In this document: positions 1 through 4,764 of the stretch, one piece after another
How the letters are laid out: each line of letters begins with the position of its first letter
Numbering within the stretch: the stretch's first letter is position 1
Source of the DNA: Blastocatellia bacterium
GTDB taxonomy: Bacteria > Acidobacteriota > Blastocatellia > Pyrinomonadales > Pyrinomonadaceae
DNA: 5,299 bases
NCBI GenBank assembly: GCA_013695495.1
Contig: JACDAK010000259.1
Coordinates: forward strand, 1-5,299
Reading direction: 5' to 3'
Made by a program: the position numbers and the translations under genes
Notes under the pieces: generated by a model
Seen by the model: only the letters and a program-made list of their open reading frames with translations
Databases searched by the model: none
What the model was told of the DNA's origin: nothing

Positions 1-35
1 TCAGTCCGCTGCTCTACCAACTGAGCTACCTGGCC
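1..35 (-). tRNA. tRNA, 5' part only (probably tRNA-Phe, GAA)
   Basis: The reverse complement starts GGCCAGG (acceptor strand), then T8 A9, a D-stem GCTC/GAGC and the D-loop AGTTGGTA. A26 and the anticodon-stem strand GCGGA follow, then C32, T33, G34 and A35. With ordinary numbering, window base 1 is tRNA position 35, so the third anticodon base and the 3' half lie outside. An anticodon beginning GA could be Phe, Leu, Ile or Val. The flanking GCGGACTGA is what I remember from bacterial tRNA-Phe, so Phe is the likely identity. The tRNA call is solid; the amino acid is an inference. Confidence 0.9.
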
Positions 36-69
36 GTGTACACGAGTCGCGCTCGTGAGACAAATTTTG

Positions 70-98
70 AGTGTAAATAAGCCCCTTGCGGTTGTCAA
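70..98 (-). promoter_or_regulatory. sigma70-type promoter of the tRNA
   Basis: On the minus strand, TTGACA (93-98) is separated by 17 bases (76-92) from TACACT (70-75), matching consensus at 6/6 and 4/6. Transcription would start near 63, about 28 bases before the mature tRNA 5' end at 35. That spacing is normal for a tRNA with its own promoter. The leader contains a small perfect hairpin, CACGAG/CTCGTG (41-46 and 52-57), which would be removed by RNase P processing. Confidence 0.75.
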
Positions 99-105
99 CC
101 TGTTG

Positions 106-123
106 GGTTAGGGTAAGCTAACC
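106..123. repeat. short inverted repeat between divergent promoters
   Basis: GGTTAG (106-111) and CTAACC (118-123) form a perfect 6-bp dyad with a 6-base centre. It lies between the leftward tRNA promoter and the rightward promoter at 147-174. It could be a regulator site serving either promoter, or chance; no T-run follows on either strand, so it is not a terminator. Confidence 0.3.
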
Positions 124-146
124 GGCACTCGGAAAACGCGAAAACC

Positions 147-174
147 TTGACAAATCGGCTCCAAAGCGTATAAT
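147..174 (+). promoter_or_regulatory. perfect-consensus sigma70 promoter facing right
   Basis: TTGACA (147-152) and TATAAT (169-174) both match consensus completely, with a 16-base spacer. An A-rich stretch (about 133-144) just upstream could act as an UP element. No coding gene follows on the plus strand: the next gene, recA, is antisense. The start site would be around 180-182. A perfect match in both boxes is unlikely to be accidental, so an RNA product is expected. Confidence 0.7.
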
Positions 175-180
175 TCGGAT

Positions 181-305
181 TTAGCGGCCGCTTTTAATCT
201 ACCAAGCGGTTGCTTTCCTTCCGACCTGTTTGATACCTGCCCGTGCCGGTTCGAACGCCGTCGCTGACCTCCAGGGACGCAACATTCGAGCCGGCACAGT
301 TTTGT
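181..305 (+). ncRNA. candidate small non-coding RNA, about 125 nt
   Basis: The stretch from the perfect promoter to the recA 3' end has no credible reading frame but strong secondary structure. Hairpin 1 pairs 184-193 with 204-213 (ten pairs, including G186-T211 and G187-T210 wobbles). Hairpin 2 pairs 243-255 with 285-297 (thirteen pairs, one of them a T250-G290 wobble). All three wobbles are G-U in a plus-strand RNA but would be A-C mismatches in a minus-strand RNA, so the structure favours rightward transcription. AGTTTTGTC follows hairpin 2. It does not resemble SRP RNA, tmRNA, RNase P RNA or 6S RNA as I know them. Alternative: hairpin 2 is only a 3' structure of the recA mRNA. The RNA, and any antisense overlap with recA, is inferred. 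Confidence 0.5.
243..305 (+). terminator. terminator-like hairpin ending the candidate sRNA
   Basis: GTGCCGG followed by TTCGAA (243-255) pairs with TTCGA followed by GCCGGCAC (285-297), leaving a 29-base loop. Within the loop CGTC (259-262) can pair with GACG (276-279). AGTTTTGTC follows on the plus strand. The U-run is only four bases and the loop is large, so this is a weak intrinsic terminator. On the minus strand no T-run follows, so it is not a convincing terminator for recA, although the fold could protect the recA mRNA 3' end. Confidence 0.4.
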
Positions 306-319
306 CTGGAGTGAGTATA

Positions 320-1324
320 TTACGCCGCCGCGGACTCTGCCTTTGTAAACCCCAATACAGTTTTCACTTCTTCCTCGATCCTTTCACGCATTTCGACGTT
401 CTCTTTTAGAAGGTTCTTGACATTCTCGCGCCCTTGGCCGAGACGCTCACCCCGGTAGGAGAACCAGGCACCGCTCTTTTCAACGACATTGTGGTTGGTC
501 GCAAGGTCGAGGAGGTCGCCTTCGCGCGAGATGCCTTCGCCGTACATAATGTCGAACTCTGTTTCTCTGAAGGGAGGGGCGCATTTGTTTTTAACCACTT
601 TAACTCGGGTTCGGTTGCCGACCACACGATCGCCGTCTTTGATAGCGCCGATACGGCGGATGTCCAGGCGGAGACTGGCGTAGAATTTGAGTGCTTTGCC
701 GCCGGTCGTGGTTTCCGGTGAGCCGAAAAAGACGCCGATCTTTTCGCGAAGTTGGTTGATGAAGATGAACGTTGTGCGCGAGCTTGAGACGATCGCAGTG
801 ATCTTGCGCAGCGCCTGTGACATCAGGCGTGCCTGAAGCCCGGGCAGCGAATCGCCCATCTCGCCGTCCAGTTCCGCCCGAGGGACCAAAGCAGCGACCG
901 AGTCGATGACGATGACATCCACGCTGTTGGAACGCACCAGAGTCTCAGCGATCTCGAGCGCTTGCTCGCCGGAATCCGGCTGCGATATCAAAAGGTCGTC
1001 GATGTTAACGCCGAGTTTTCCGGCATATTCCGGATCCATTGCATGTTCGGCGTCGATATAGGCAGCTACGCCGCCGGTGCGCTGGGCTGATGCGACAACC
1101 TGAAGAGCGAGCGTCGTCTTGCCCGAGCTTTCGGGTCCATAGATCTCGATAATGCGACCGCGGGGCATTCCCCCGATGCCGATGGCTGCGTCAAGGCTCA
1201 AACAGTTGGTAGATATGACCCCAATGTCTTCGTGCGGCCTTTCACCAAGACGCATTATCGAACCTTTGCCAAACTTCTTTTCTATCTGTAACAACGCCGA
1301 TTCTATTGCTTTCGATTTGTCCAT
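320..1324 (-). CDS. recA: RecA recombinase
   Basis: RecA is the DNA-dependent ATPase that forms filaments on single-stranded DNA, pairs homologous strands and stimulates LexA self-cleavage. The 334-residue product is complete. Walker A is GPESSGKT (63-70) and Walker B ends at D141 in VIVIDS. Loop L1 is around GEMGDSLPGLQARLMSQ (154-170). Q191 of INQLREKIG is the ATP-sensing glutamine, and loop L2 with PETTTGGKALKFYASLRL is intact. The family is usually about 340-355 residues; the shortfall is in the C-terminal tail, which ends AESAAA instead of a long acidic tract. The ATG at 1324 is chosen from the normal RecA N-terminus. A GGGAG lies 14 bases upstream, longer spacing than ideal. The leader carries an attenuator-like structure, and no LexA box of a type I recognise is visible. 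No clear rho-independent terminator follows the stop. Confidence 0.98.
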   Translation of the reverse strand: MDKSKAIESALLQIEKKFGKGSIMRLGERPHEDIGVISTNCLSLDAAIGIGGMPRGRIIEIYGPESSGKTTLALQVVASAQRTGGVAAYIDAEHAMDPEYAGKLGVNIDDLLISQPDSGEQALEIAETLVRSNSVDVIVIDSVAALVPRAELDGEMGDSLPGLQARLMSQALRKITAIVSSSRTTFIFINQLREKIGVFFGSPETTTGGKALKFYASLRLDIRRIGAIKDGDRVVGNRTRVKVVKNKCAPPFRETEFDIMYGEGISREGDLLDLATNHNVVEKSGAWFSYRGERLGQGRENVKNLLKENVEMRERIEEEVKTVLGFTKAESAAA

Positions 1325-1394
1325 ATGGTTTTCGGGCTCTCCCGGAATAACGCTCCAATGTTAATGATTTAGGTCAGCGGAATGATGCTATCAC

Positions 1395-1421
1395 AAAAAA
1401 CACCGTATAGGAAACGGTGTT
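1395..1421 (-). terminator. intrinsic terminator upstream of recA
   Basis: On the minus strand the perfect 8-bp stem AACACCGT/ACGGTGTT (1414-1421 with 1399-1406) encloses a 7-base loop and runs into TTTTTT (1400-1395). This is a classic rho-independent terminator. It ends about 100 bases past the stop of the small exported-protein gene and about 70 bases before the recA start. It would separate the two genes, or act conditionally as the terminator arm of the overlapping structure described in the next entry. Confidence 0.8.
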
Positions 1422-1436
1422 GCGTGCGTGCAACAC
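1417..1436 (-). promoter_or_regulatory. inverted repeat competing with the recA-leader terminator
   Basis: GTGTTGC (1436-1430 read on the minus strand) pairs perfectly with GCAACAC (1423-1417) around a 6-base loop. The second arm overlaps the first arm of the terminator stem at 1417-1421, so the two hairpins cannot form together. In the minus-strand RNA the order is 5' arm, shared arm, terminator arm, U-tract, which is the arrangement of antiterminator and terminator in an attenuator. Alternatively, this dyad is a DNA operator or just extends the terminator. No riboswitch-like domain or leader peptide is evident. Confidence 0.45.
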
Positions 1437-1461
1437 GGAGTGAGGCCCGCGTATTTGATCG

Positions 1462-1467
1462 ATTATA
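1462..1467 (-). promoter_or_regulatory. possible recA promoter -10 box
   Basis: A perfect TATAAT occurs on the minus strand at 1467-1462, but there is no good -35 at 16-18 bases (GAACTA at 17). An alternative pairing, TTGCGG (1490-1495) with TATTTT (1467-1472) at 17 bases, overlaps it and is also weak. Initiation here, near 1455, would place the competing hairpins inside the recA leader. Between the terminator and the recA start I see no better promoter, so the true recA start site is unresolved. Confidence 0.3.
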
Positions 1468-1521
1468 AAATAGGTGAAAATCAGTAGTTCCGCAAACGCA
1501 GCCACTGAGAATTATTTGAGA

Positions 1522-1935
1522 TCACGGCGTCATCGGCTCGATCTCTGGGAAGGCGGCTCCCTGCGGTACGATCCAAAGCTGAAATTTCGCGTCTTTTCGC
1601 TTGCCGGCGCCTACAAATGTGATACGCGAGACGTCGTAACCTTTTTCCTTGACGTGGTCGATGAAAATCTTTTCATAATTCGCCACGTCTTTCGGTTCGC
1701 CATAGCTCATGACGCATCCGATTGCTCCCGGTGTCTTGCCGAGTTCGATAAATAATGCGTCGAGCTTTTCCCCGACCTGGCTTTTCTTGATCTTGCCAAA
1801 CTCCGTCACGAGTCGGGCTGCGTCATCTGCGGCCATTTGGGTCATCGCGGATGTACGAGTGAGGTCCGGCACCTCGCTGTGTCCAGCGGGAATGCCAACG
1901 GTGATCGCGACGAGCAATAGTCCTTCTAAAAGCAT
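1522..1935 (-). CDS. small probably exported protein of unknown function
   Basis: The product has 137 residues. Residues 2-18 are hydrophobic (LLEGLLLVAITVGIPAG) and read as a signal peptide or membrane anchor, although the N-region lacks a Lys or Arg; cleavage near residue 20 is possible. The mature part has a pattern I remember from small secreted acidobacterial proteins: LDALFIELGKTPGAIGCVMSYG (58-79), then a Lys-rich helix, then RITFVGAGKR (104-113) and a LWIVPQGAAFP ending (120-130). In relatives the segment looks like a small alpha/beta domain resembling the C-terminal part of OmpA-like proteins; that comparison is from memory. The start is well supported by AGGAGG five bases upstream. 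It lies upstream of recA on the same strand but is separated by an intrinsic terminator. Function unknown. Confidence 0.8.
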   Translation of the reverse strand: MLLEGLLLVAITVGIPAGHSEVPDLTRTSAMTQMAADDAARLVTEFGKIKKSQVGEKLDALFIELGKTPGAIGCVMSYGEPKDVANYEKIFIDHVKEKGYDVSRITFVGAGKRKDAKFQLWIVPQGAAFPEIEPMTP

Positions 1936-1940
1936 TTGTT

Positions 1941-1946
1941 CCTCCT
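1941..1946 (-). promoter_or_regulatory. strong Shine-Dalgarno of the small exported protein
   Basis: AGGAGG on the minus strand, five bases before the ATG at 1935. It is the best ribosome binding site in the window and fixes the start of the 137-residue protein. Confidence 0.85.
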
Positions 1947-1961
1947 GAATCTACTGAAAAA

Positions 1962-1990
1962 GTTATACGTAAAATAGCTTCGCCTGTCAT
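1962..1990 (-). promoter_or_regulatory. sigma70-type promoter of the small exported protein
   Basis: On the minus strand ATGACA (1985-1990) is followed after 17 bases by TATAAC (1962-1967), each matching consensus at 5/6. The start site would be near 1955, giving a leader of about 20 bases that contains the Shine-Dalgarno. The gene therefore appears independently transcribed. Confidence 0.7.
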
Positions 1991-2021
1991 ATGGGTTGTT
2001 CAGGCCCGCGCAAGCTAAGCG

Positions 2022-2319
2022 TTAGTTGGTATCGTCAATACCCCAGTATGCACCGAACTTCTTCGAGGGAATGCCTTCCAGATCGAACCCCCAGTTCGTA
2101 CTTCAACTTATAACATAGACGAAGCCATTTGGGGGAATGTTTTGGGCCTCGTCGCGATATACGATTTTGAGACTTTCCAACCGGAGCCGTCGGCAACCTC
2201 GAAAGTCTCTTCTCAAAGGAATGCGTCCCGATAGTCGACGCGAAGACCGTTAATCGATCGTCGCCTAAAGCTAACGTTCTTTTAAGCAGCGGGACGGATA
2301 AACGTGCTATTTTTTGTCG
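2022..2319 (-). pseudogene. possible decayed gene with shifting frames
   Basis: No intact frame with a start codon exists here, but minus-strand translations in successive frames read like one protein. The run contains GDDRLTVFASTIGTHSFEK (one frame, about 2210-2265), then ETFEVADGSGWKVSK (second frame, about 2165-2210), then KIVYRDEAQNIPPNGFVYVIS ending at TGA 2103-2105. In the same frame after that stop comes TNWGFDLEGIPSKKFGAYW, ending at TAA 2022-2024. Together these imply at least two frameshifts and one internal stop. I do not recognise the family. It could be a pseudogene, a gene broken by assembly errors, or chance protein-like readings in GC-rich DNA. Confidence 0.35.
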
Positions 2320-2322
2320 CTA

Positions 2323-2350
2323 TTTGGGAGAGCATCAGTTTAATCCCAAA
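2323..2350. repeat. 7-bp inverted repeat in the kinase upstream region
   Basis: TTTGGGA (2323-2329) and TCCCAAA (2344-2350) form a perfect dyad with a 14-base centre, about 110 bases before the kinase start. No T-run follows on either strand. It may be a regulator site or fortuitous. Confidence 0.25.
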
Positions 2351-2390
2351 GAACATTTAATTCAATCAATGTCGGCCGCGGGAAAGAACC

Positions 2391-2421
2391 TTTTTTGTTC
2401 TAAAACCGTATTTGTTATATC
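2391..2421 (+). promoter_or_regulatory. weak candidate kinase promoter
   Basis: An extended -10 (TG at 2413-2414, then T, then TATATC at 2416-2421) lies about 40 bases upstream of the kinase ATG in the AT-richest part of the gap. The T-rich stretch at 2391-2398 would serve as a poor -35. This is the best placed candidate, but it is far from consensus. No convincing Shine-Dalgarno precedes the kinase. Confidence 0.3.
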
Positions 2422-2461
2422 GTGGAATGACTCTTTCGTGTGACTCTGCAAAGCCTTAGCG

Positions 2462-4762
2462 ATGGACCTTAAAAACCTGGTCGGGCAAACGCTCGACGAC
2501 AAATACCGGATCGACGGCGAACTCGGCCGCGGGGGGATGGGAACAGTTTATCTGTCGACCCACGTAGGTACGGAGCGCCCGGTTGCCGTTAAGGTAATTG
2601 CTCCGCAGTTCATGCAGCGTCCGGAGTTTGTCGAAAGGTTCCGCCGGGAAGCTCGAGCCGCTGGACGCCTGCGTCACCCGAACGTTGTTGATGTGACCGA
2701 TTTTGGTTTTGCATCGACGGAAGATGGCCAGGTTGCGTATCTCGTGATGGAATACCTCGACGGCTGTACGCTCGGCGAGATACTCGAAGAGGAAAAGAAT
2801 CTACCGGTCTTCTTTTCACTCGACATTTTGGAGCAGGTCTGCTCGGCCGTTCACGAGGCGCACCAGCAGGGAATTATCCACCGCGATCTCAAGCCCGACA
2901 ACATCTGGCTGGAGCCGAACCAACGTGGCGGTTACACCGTGAAGGTTCTGGATTTTGGCATCGCCAAGCTGGATCTGGTCGCGGGAGCGACCAGTGACGA
3001 TTCAATACATCTTACTCCGCCGCTGCCGATGCGGCCTGTGAGGCCGACGATGGCTGGTGCGGACGATACTGTCCACGATGGACCGACACCCACACTCGTT
3101 TCAGAATTAGCAACGATGGCGGGCGTTACGGAAGGCTCCACGCTGATCGCCGCCACGCAGACCTTGAGTTTGAAACCCGAGGCGGCAGGCGAATCTGCGA
3201 CGATGCTGATGGATACCGGCGAGGGGTCCGAGGACGGCGAGGACGGCGTAGGAACCAAATTAATAGAAGAAAAGATGCCGGAGCCGACCAAGGCGTCCGC
3301 AGCGGTAGGATTTGCGGGCCTAACTAGCGCTTCCAATACGCCCGACCTTACGCGGGTTGGAGCGGTGCTCGGCACACCTTTATATATGTCACCCGAGCAA
3401 TGTAGGGGCGAACGCCTTGACGCGCGGTCAGATGTATACAGCATCGGCGTTATCGCGTATCAGATGCTATCGGGCAAAACGCCGTTCACCGGCGAGTTCA
3501 CAAAGGTGATGGAGGCCCACAAGACGCTGCCTGCTCCGCCTTTTCGCGTAAAGAAAGTCAGGCGAAAAATGAATGGCGTGATCGCGTCGGCATTATCGAA
3601 GGACCCGAATGAGAGGCCGCAGTCAGCCGAAGCGTTTGCCAATGCGTTGCGGTCGCGTTCGGAGGGAATATTTGGATTGCTGCGTCGCTCGGGAATGATC
3701 TACACCGAGCACATGTCTAAGTTTCTGCTCCTATCACTTTTGTTTCACATTCCGGTCGTGATCATGGCTGTTGTGCTCGTGGCAATGGGATTTCTTCGTG
3801 CGACCGAAACCGTAAGCGTGACAGCCGGCTCTGCCGCACTGACAATGGCCGGCGTCGTCTACACACTGGCAGCGGCTCTGTGTGCTTATTTGATAAACGG
3901 AACGACCAGTTGGATCGTTATCCATTCGCAGGCGGTTCCGCTTCGGCCGATCCGTCTGCGCGACGCGTTAAAAGAGGCGCGGAGCAAATGGAAACGCTTT
4001 GCAGGTGCCGGGCTGCTGAGTACGATCGTGGCGATCGTGGTGGGGTGCGGGTTGATGATCGTCGGGTTCGTGGTGCCTTTCCTCATCATATGGTCAACGC
4101 TCGCACCGGTGGCGGTCGCGGCAGGCATTTCGCTTGTAGTCGGTTTTTTCCTCGGCGCAGCAGCGTTCATTGTGATGAGCGTTCTGCTGATGCTCGCAGT
4201 GCCGGTCGTTATGATGGAGGGCAGTGGCGTGGTCGCATCGCTCAAGCGGTCGGCGACGCTCATACGGCGATCTTTCGTGACCGCGCTTGCGGCGCTCTTG
4301 ATCATGTTCGTGATGCCGGCGATCCTGGCGGGGCTCATTTCGTTTGTCGTAAATATCACGGCGCAGGTAATCGATCGAGAACCCAGCAAACCCGCGGTAG
4401 CTGCTGCGGAATCCAAAGACGGTGGTATTAACGTCAGCATCATGGGCAATCAGAGGCCACGTATCGTCCAGATATTTGCGGGGGGCAGCTCAAACCGTTC
4501 CGAAAGTGACACTAAATTGCGGCGGACGATACTTGAGACGCTGACGCAGGTATTCATTCTGCCGCTTCAGATCCTGGTAACCTCATTCACGGCGATAATT
4601 GTGGCGTTGTTATACATAAAGACACGTCAGGCCGGTGGCGAGCCGTTTCGGGACCTTATGGCAAAGTTCCAAGAATCGGACCAGCCGCGGAAGAAGTGGC
4701 AGGAAAGGGTTCGTCGACGCCTGATCCAATCGGGACGGATCTCCACACCCGGCAAGACTTGA
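2462..4762 (+). CDS. membrane-anchored Ser/Thr protein kinase with large activation-loop insert
   Basis: This is a 766-residue Hanks-type kinase that would phosphorylate Ser/Thr on cytoplasmic targets. Motifs in order: glycine loop GRGGMG (22-27), K44 in VAVKVI, E63 of helix C, hinge MEYLDG (96-101), catalytic HRDLKPDN (140-147; D142), DFG (164-166), GTPLYMSPE (304-312), D324 of ARSDVYSIG, and R385. DFG to SPE spans 149 residues instead of about 30. The extra 115 or so are Thr-rich and acidic, with EDGEDG encoded by a 9-bp tandem repeat at 3230-3247. Residues 419-717 hold about six membrane helices (near 420-444, 453-478, 515-545, 549-580, 603-630, 692-717). Basic loops at 492-512 and 594-603 put kinase and C-terminus inside. 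The segment from MMEGSGVVASLKRS to LLYIKTR resembles, from memory, GPDPase-type membrane domains. The ATG at 2462 is the first start after an in-frame TGA at 2441; there is no good Shine-Dalgarno. Confidence 0.95.
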   Translation: MDLKNLVGQTLDDKYRIDGELGRGGMGTVYLSTHVGTERPVAVKVIAPQFMQRPEFVERFRREARAAGRLRHPNVVDVTDFGFASTEDGQVAYLVMEYLDGCTLGEILEEEKNLPVFFSLDILEQVCSAVHEAHQQGIIHRDLKPDNIWLEPNQRGGYTVKVLDFGIAKLDLVAGATSDDSIHLTPPLPMRPVRPTMAGADDTVHDGPTPTLVSELATMAGVTEGSTLIAATQTLSLKPEAAGESATMLMDTGEGSEDGEDGVGTKLIEEKMPEPTKASAAVGFAGLTSASNTPDLTRVGAVLGTPLYMSPEQCRGERLDARSDVYSIGVIAYQMLSGKTPFTGEFTKVMEAHKTLPAPPFRVKKVRRKMNGVIASALSKDPNERPQSAEAFANALRSRSEGIFGLLRRSGMIYTEHMSKFLLLSLLFHIPVVIMAVVLVAMGFLRATETVSVTAGSAALTMAGVVYTLAAALCAYLINGTTSWIVIHSQAVPLRPIRLRDALKEARSKWKRFAGAGLLSTIVAIVVGCGLMIVGFVVPFLIIWSTLAPVAVAAGISLVVGFFLGAAAFIVMSVLLMLAVPVVMMEGSGVVASLKRSATLIRRSFVTALAALLIMFVMPAILAGLISFVVNITAQVIDREPSKPAVAAAESKDGGINVSIMGNQRPRIVQIFAGGSSNRSESDTKLRRTILETLTQVFILPLQILVTSFTAIIVALLYIKTRQAGGEPFRDLMAKFQESDQPRKKWQERVRRRLIQSGRISTPGKT
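2984..3355 (+). other. Thr-rich insertion in the kinase activation loop
   Basis: This segment (about residues 175-298) sits between DFG and GTPLYMSPE, where most kinases have a short loop. It is low complexity, rich in Thr, Ala, Gly, Asp and Glu, and predicted by eye to be disordered. Thr followed by Met, Leu or Val recurs at residues 196, 203, 211, 218, 227 and 234 (steps of 7, 8, 7, 9, 7) and again at 247. Residues 171-303 contain eighteen Thr. The boundaries are approximate. A multi-site autophosphorylation platform is a reasonable inference but not shown. Confidence 0.75.
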
Positions 4763-4764
4763 TA

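Noticed and set aside
248..255. GGTTCGAA resembling a tRNA T-loop
   Set aside because: The flanking bases do not form a five-base T-stem and no D-arm, anticodon arm or acceptor stem surrounds it. It is one arm of the 243-297 hairpin.
181..305. SRP (4.5S) RNA or tmRNA as identity for the candidate ncRNA
   Set aside because: The conserved SRP apical motif with GGAAG and AGCA is absent from both strands, and the region is too short and lacks the tRNA-like ends of tmRNA.
243..314. Possible 23-codon GTG-started peptide ending at TGA 312-314
   Set aside because: No Shine-Dalgarno, no protein-like character, and it coincides with the stable hairpin.
434..721. Plus-strand open frame of 95 codons inside recA
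   Set aside because: It is fully antisense to the unmistakable recA coding sequence, has no recognisable product, and is explained by codon bias of the opposite strand.
2035..2319. Continuous 94-codon open frame on the minus strand
   Set aside because: It lacks an ATG or a supported alternative start, and only its first third looks protein-like; better explained as part of a frame-shifted relic.
2386..2400. GAAC-N7-GTTC as a LexA box
   Set aside because: The centre is seven bases instead of four, it is mainly a T-run, and it precedes a kinase not expected in the SOS response.
2932..3444. Minus-strand frame of 170 codons opposite the kinase insert
   Set aside because: Composition is Ser/Val/Pro-rich noise antisense to the Thr-rich insert, with no Shine-Dalgarno or motif.
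3880..4449. Overlapping open frames of about 185 codons on both strands inside the kinase gene
   Set aside because: The kinase frame here encodes coherent membrane helices. The other two are Arg/Asp-rich or Ser/Thr-rich shadow translations with no family resemblance.
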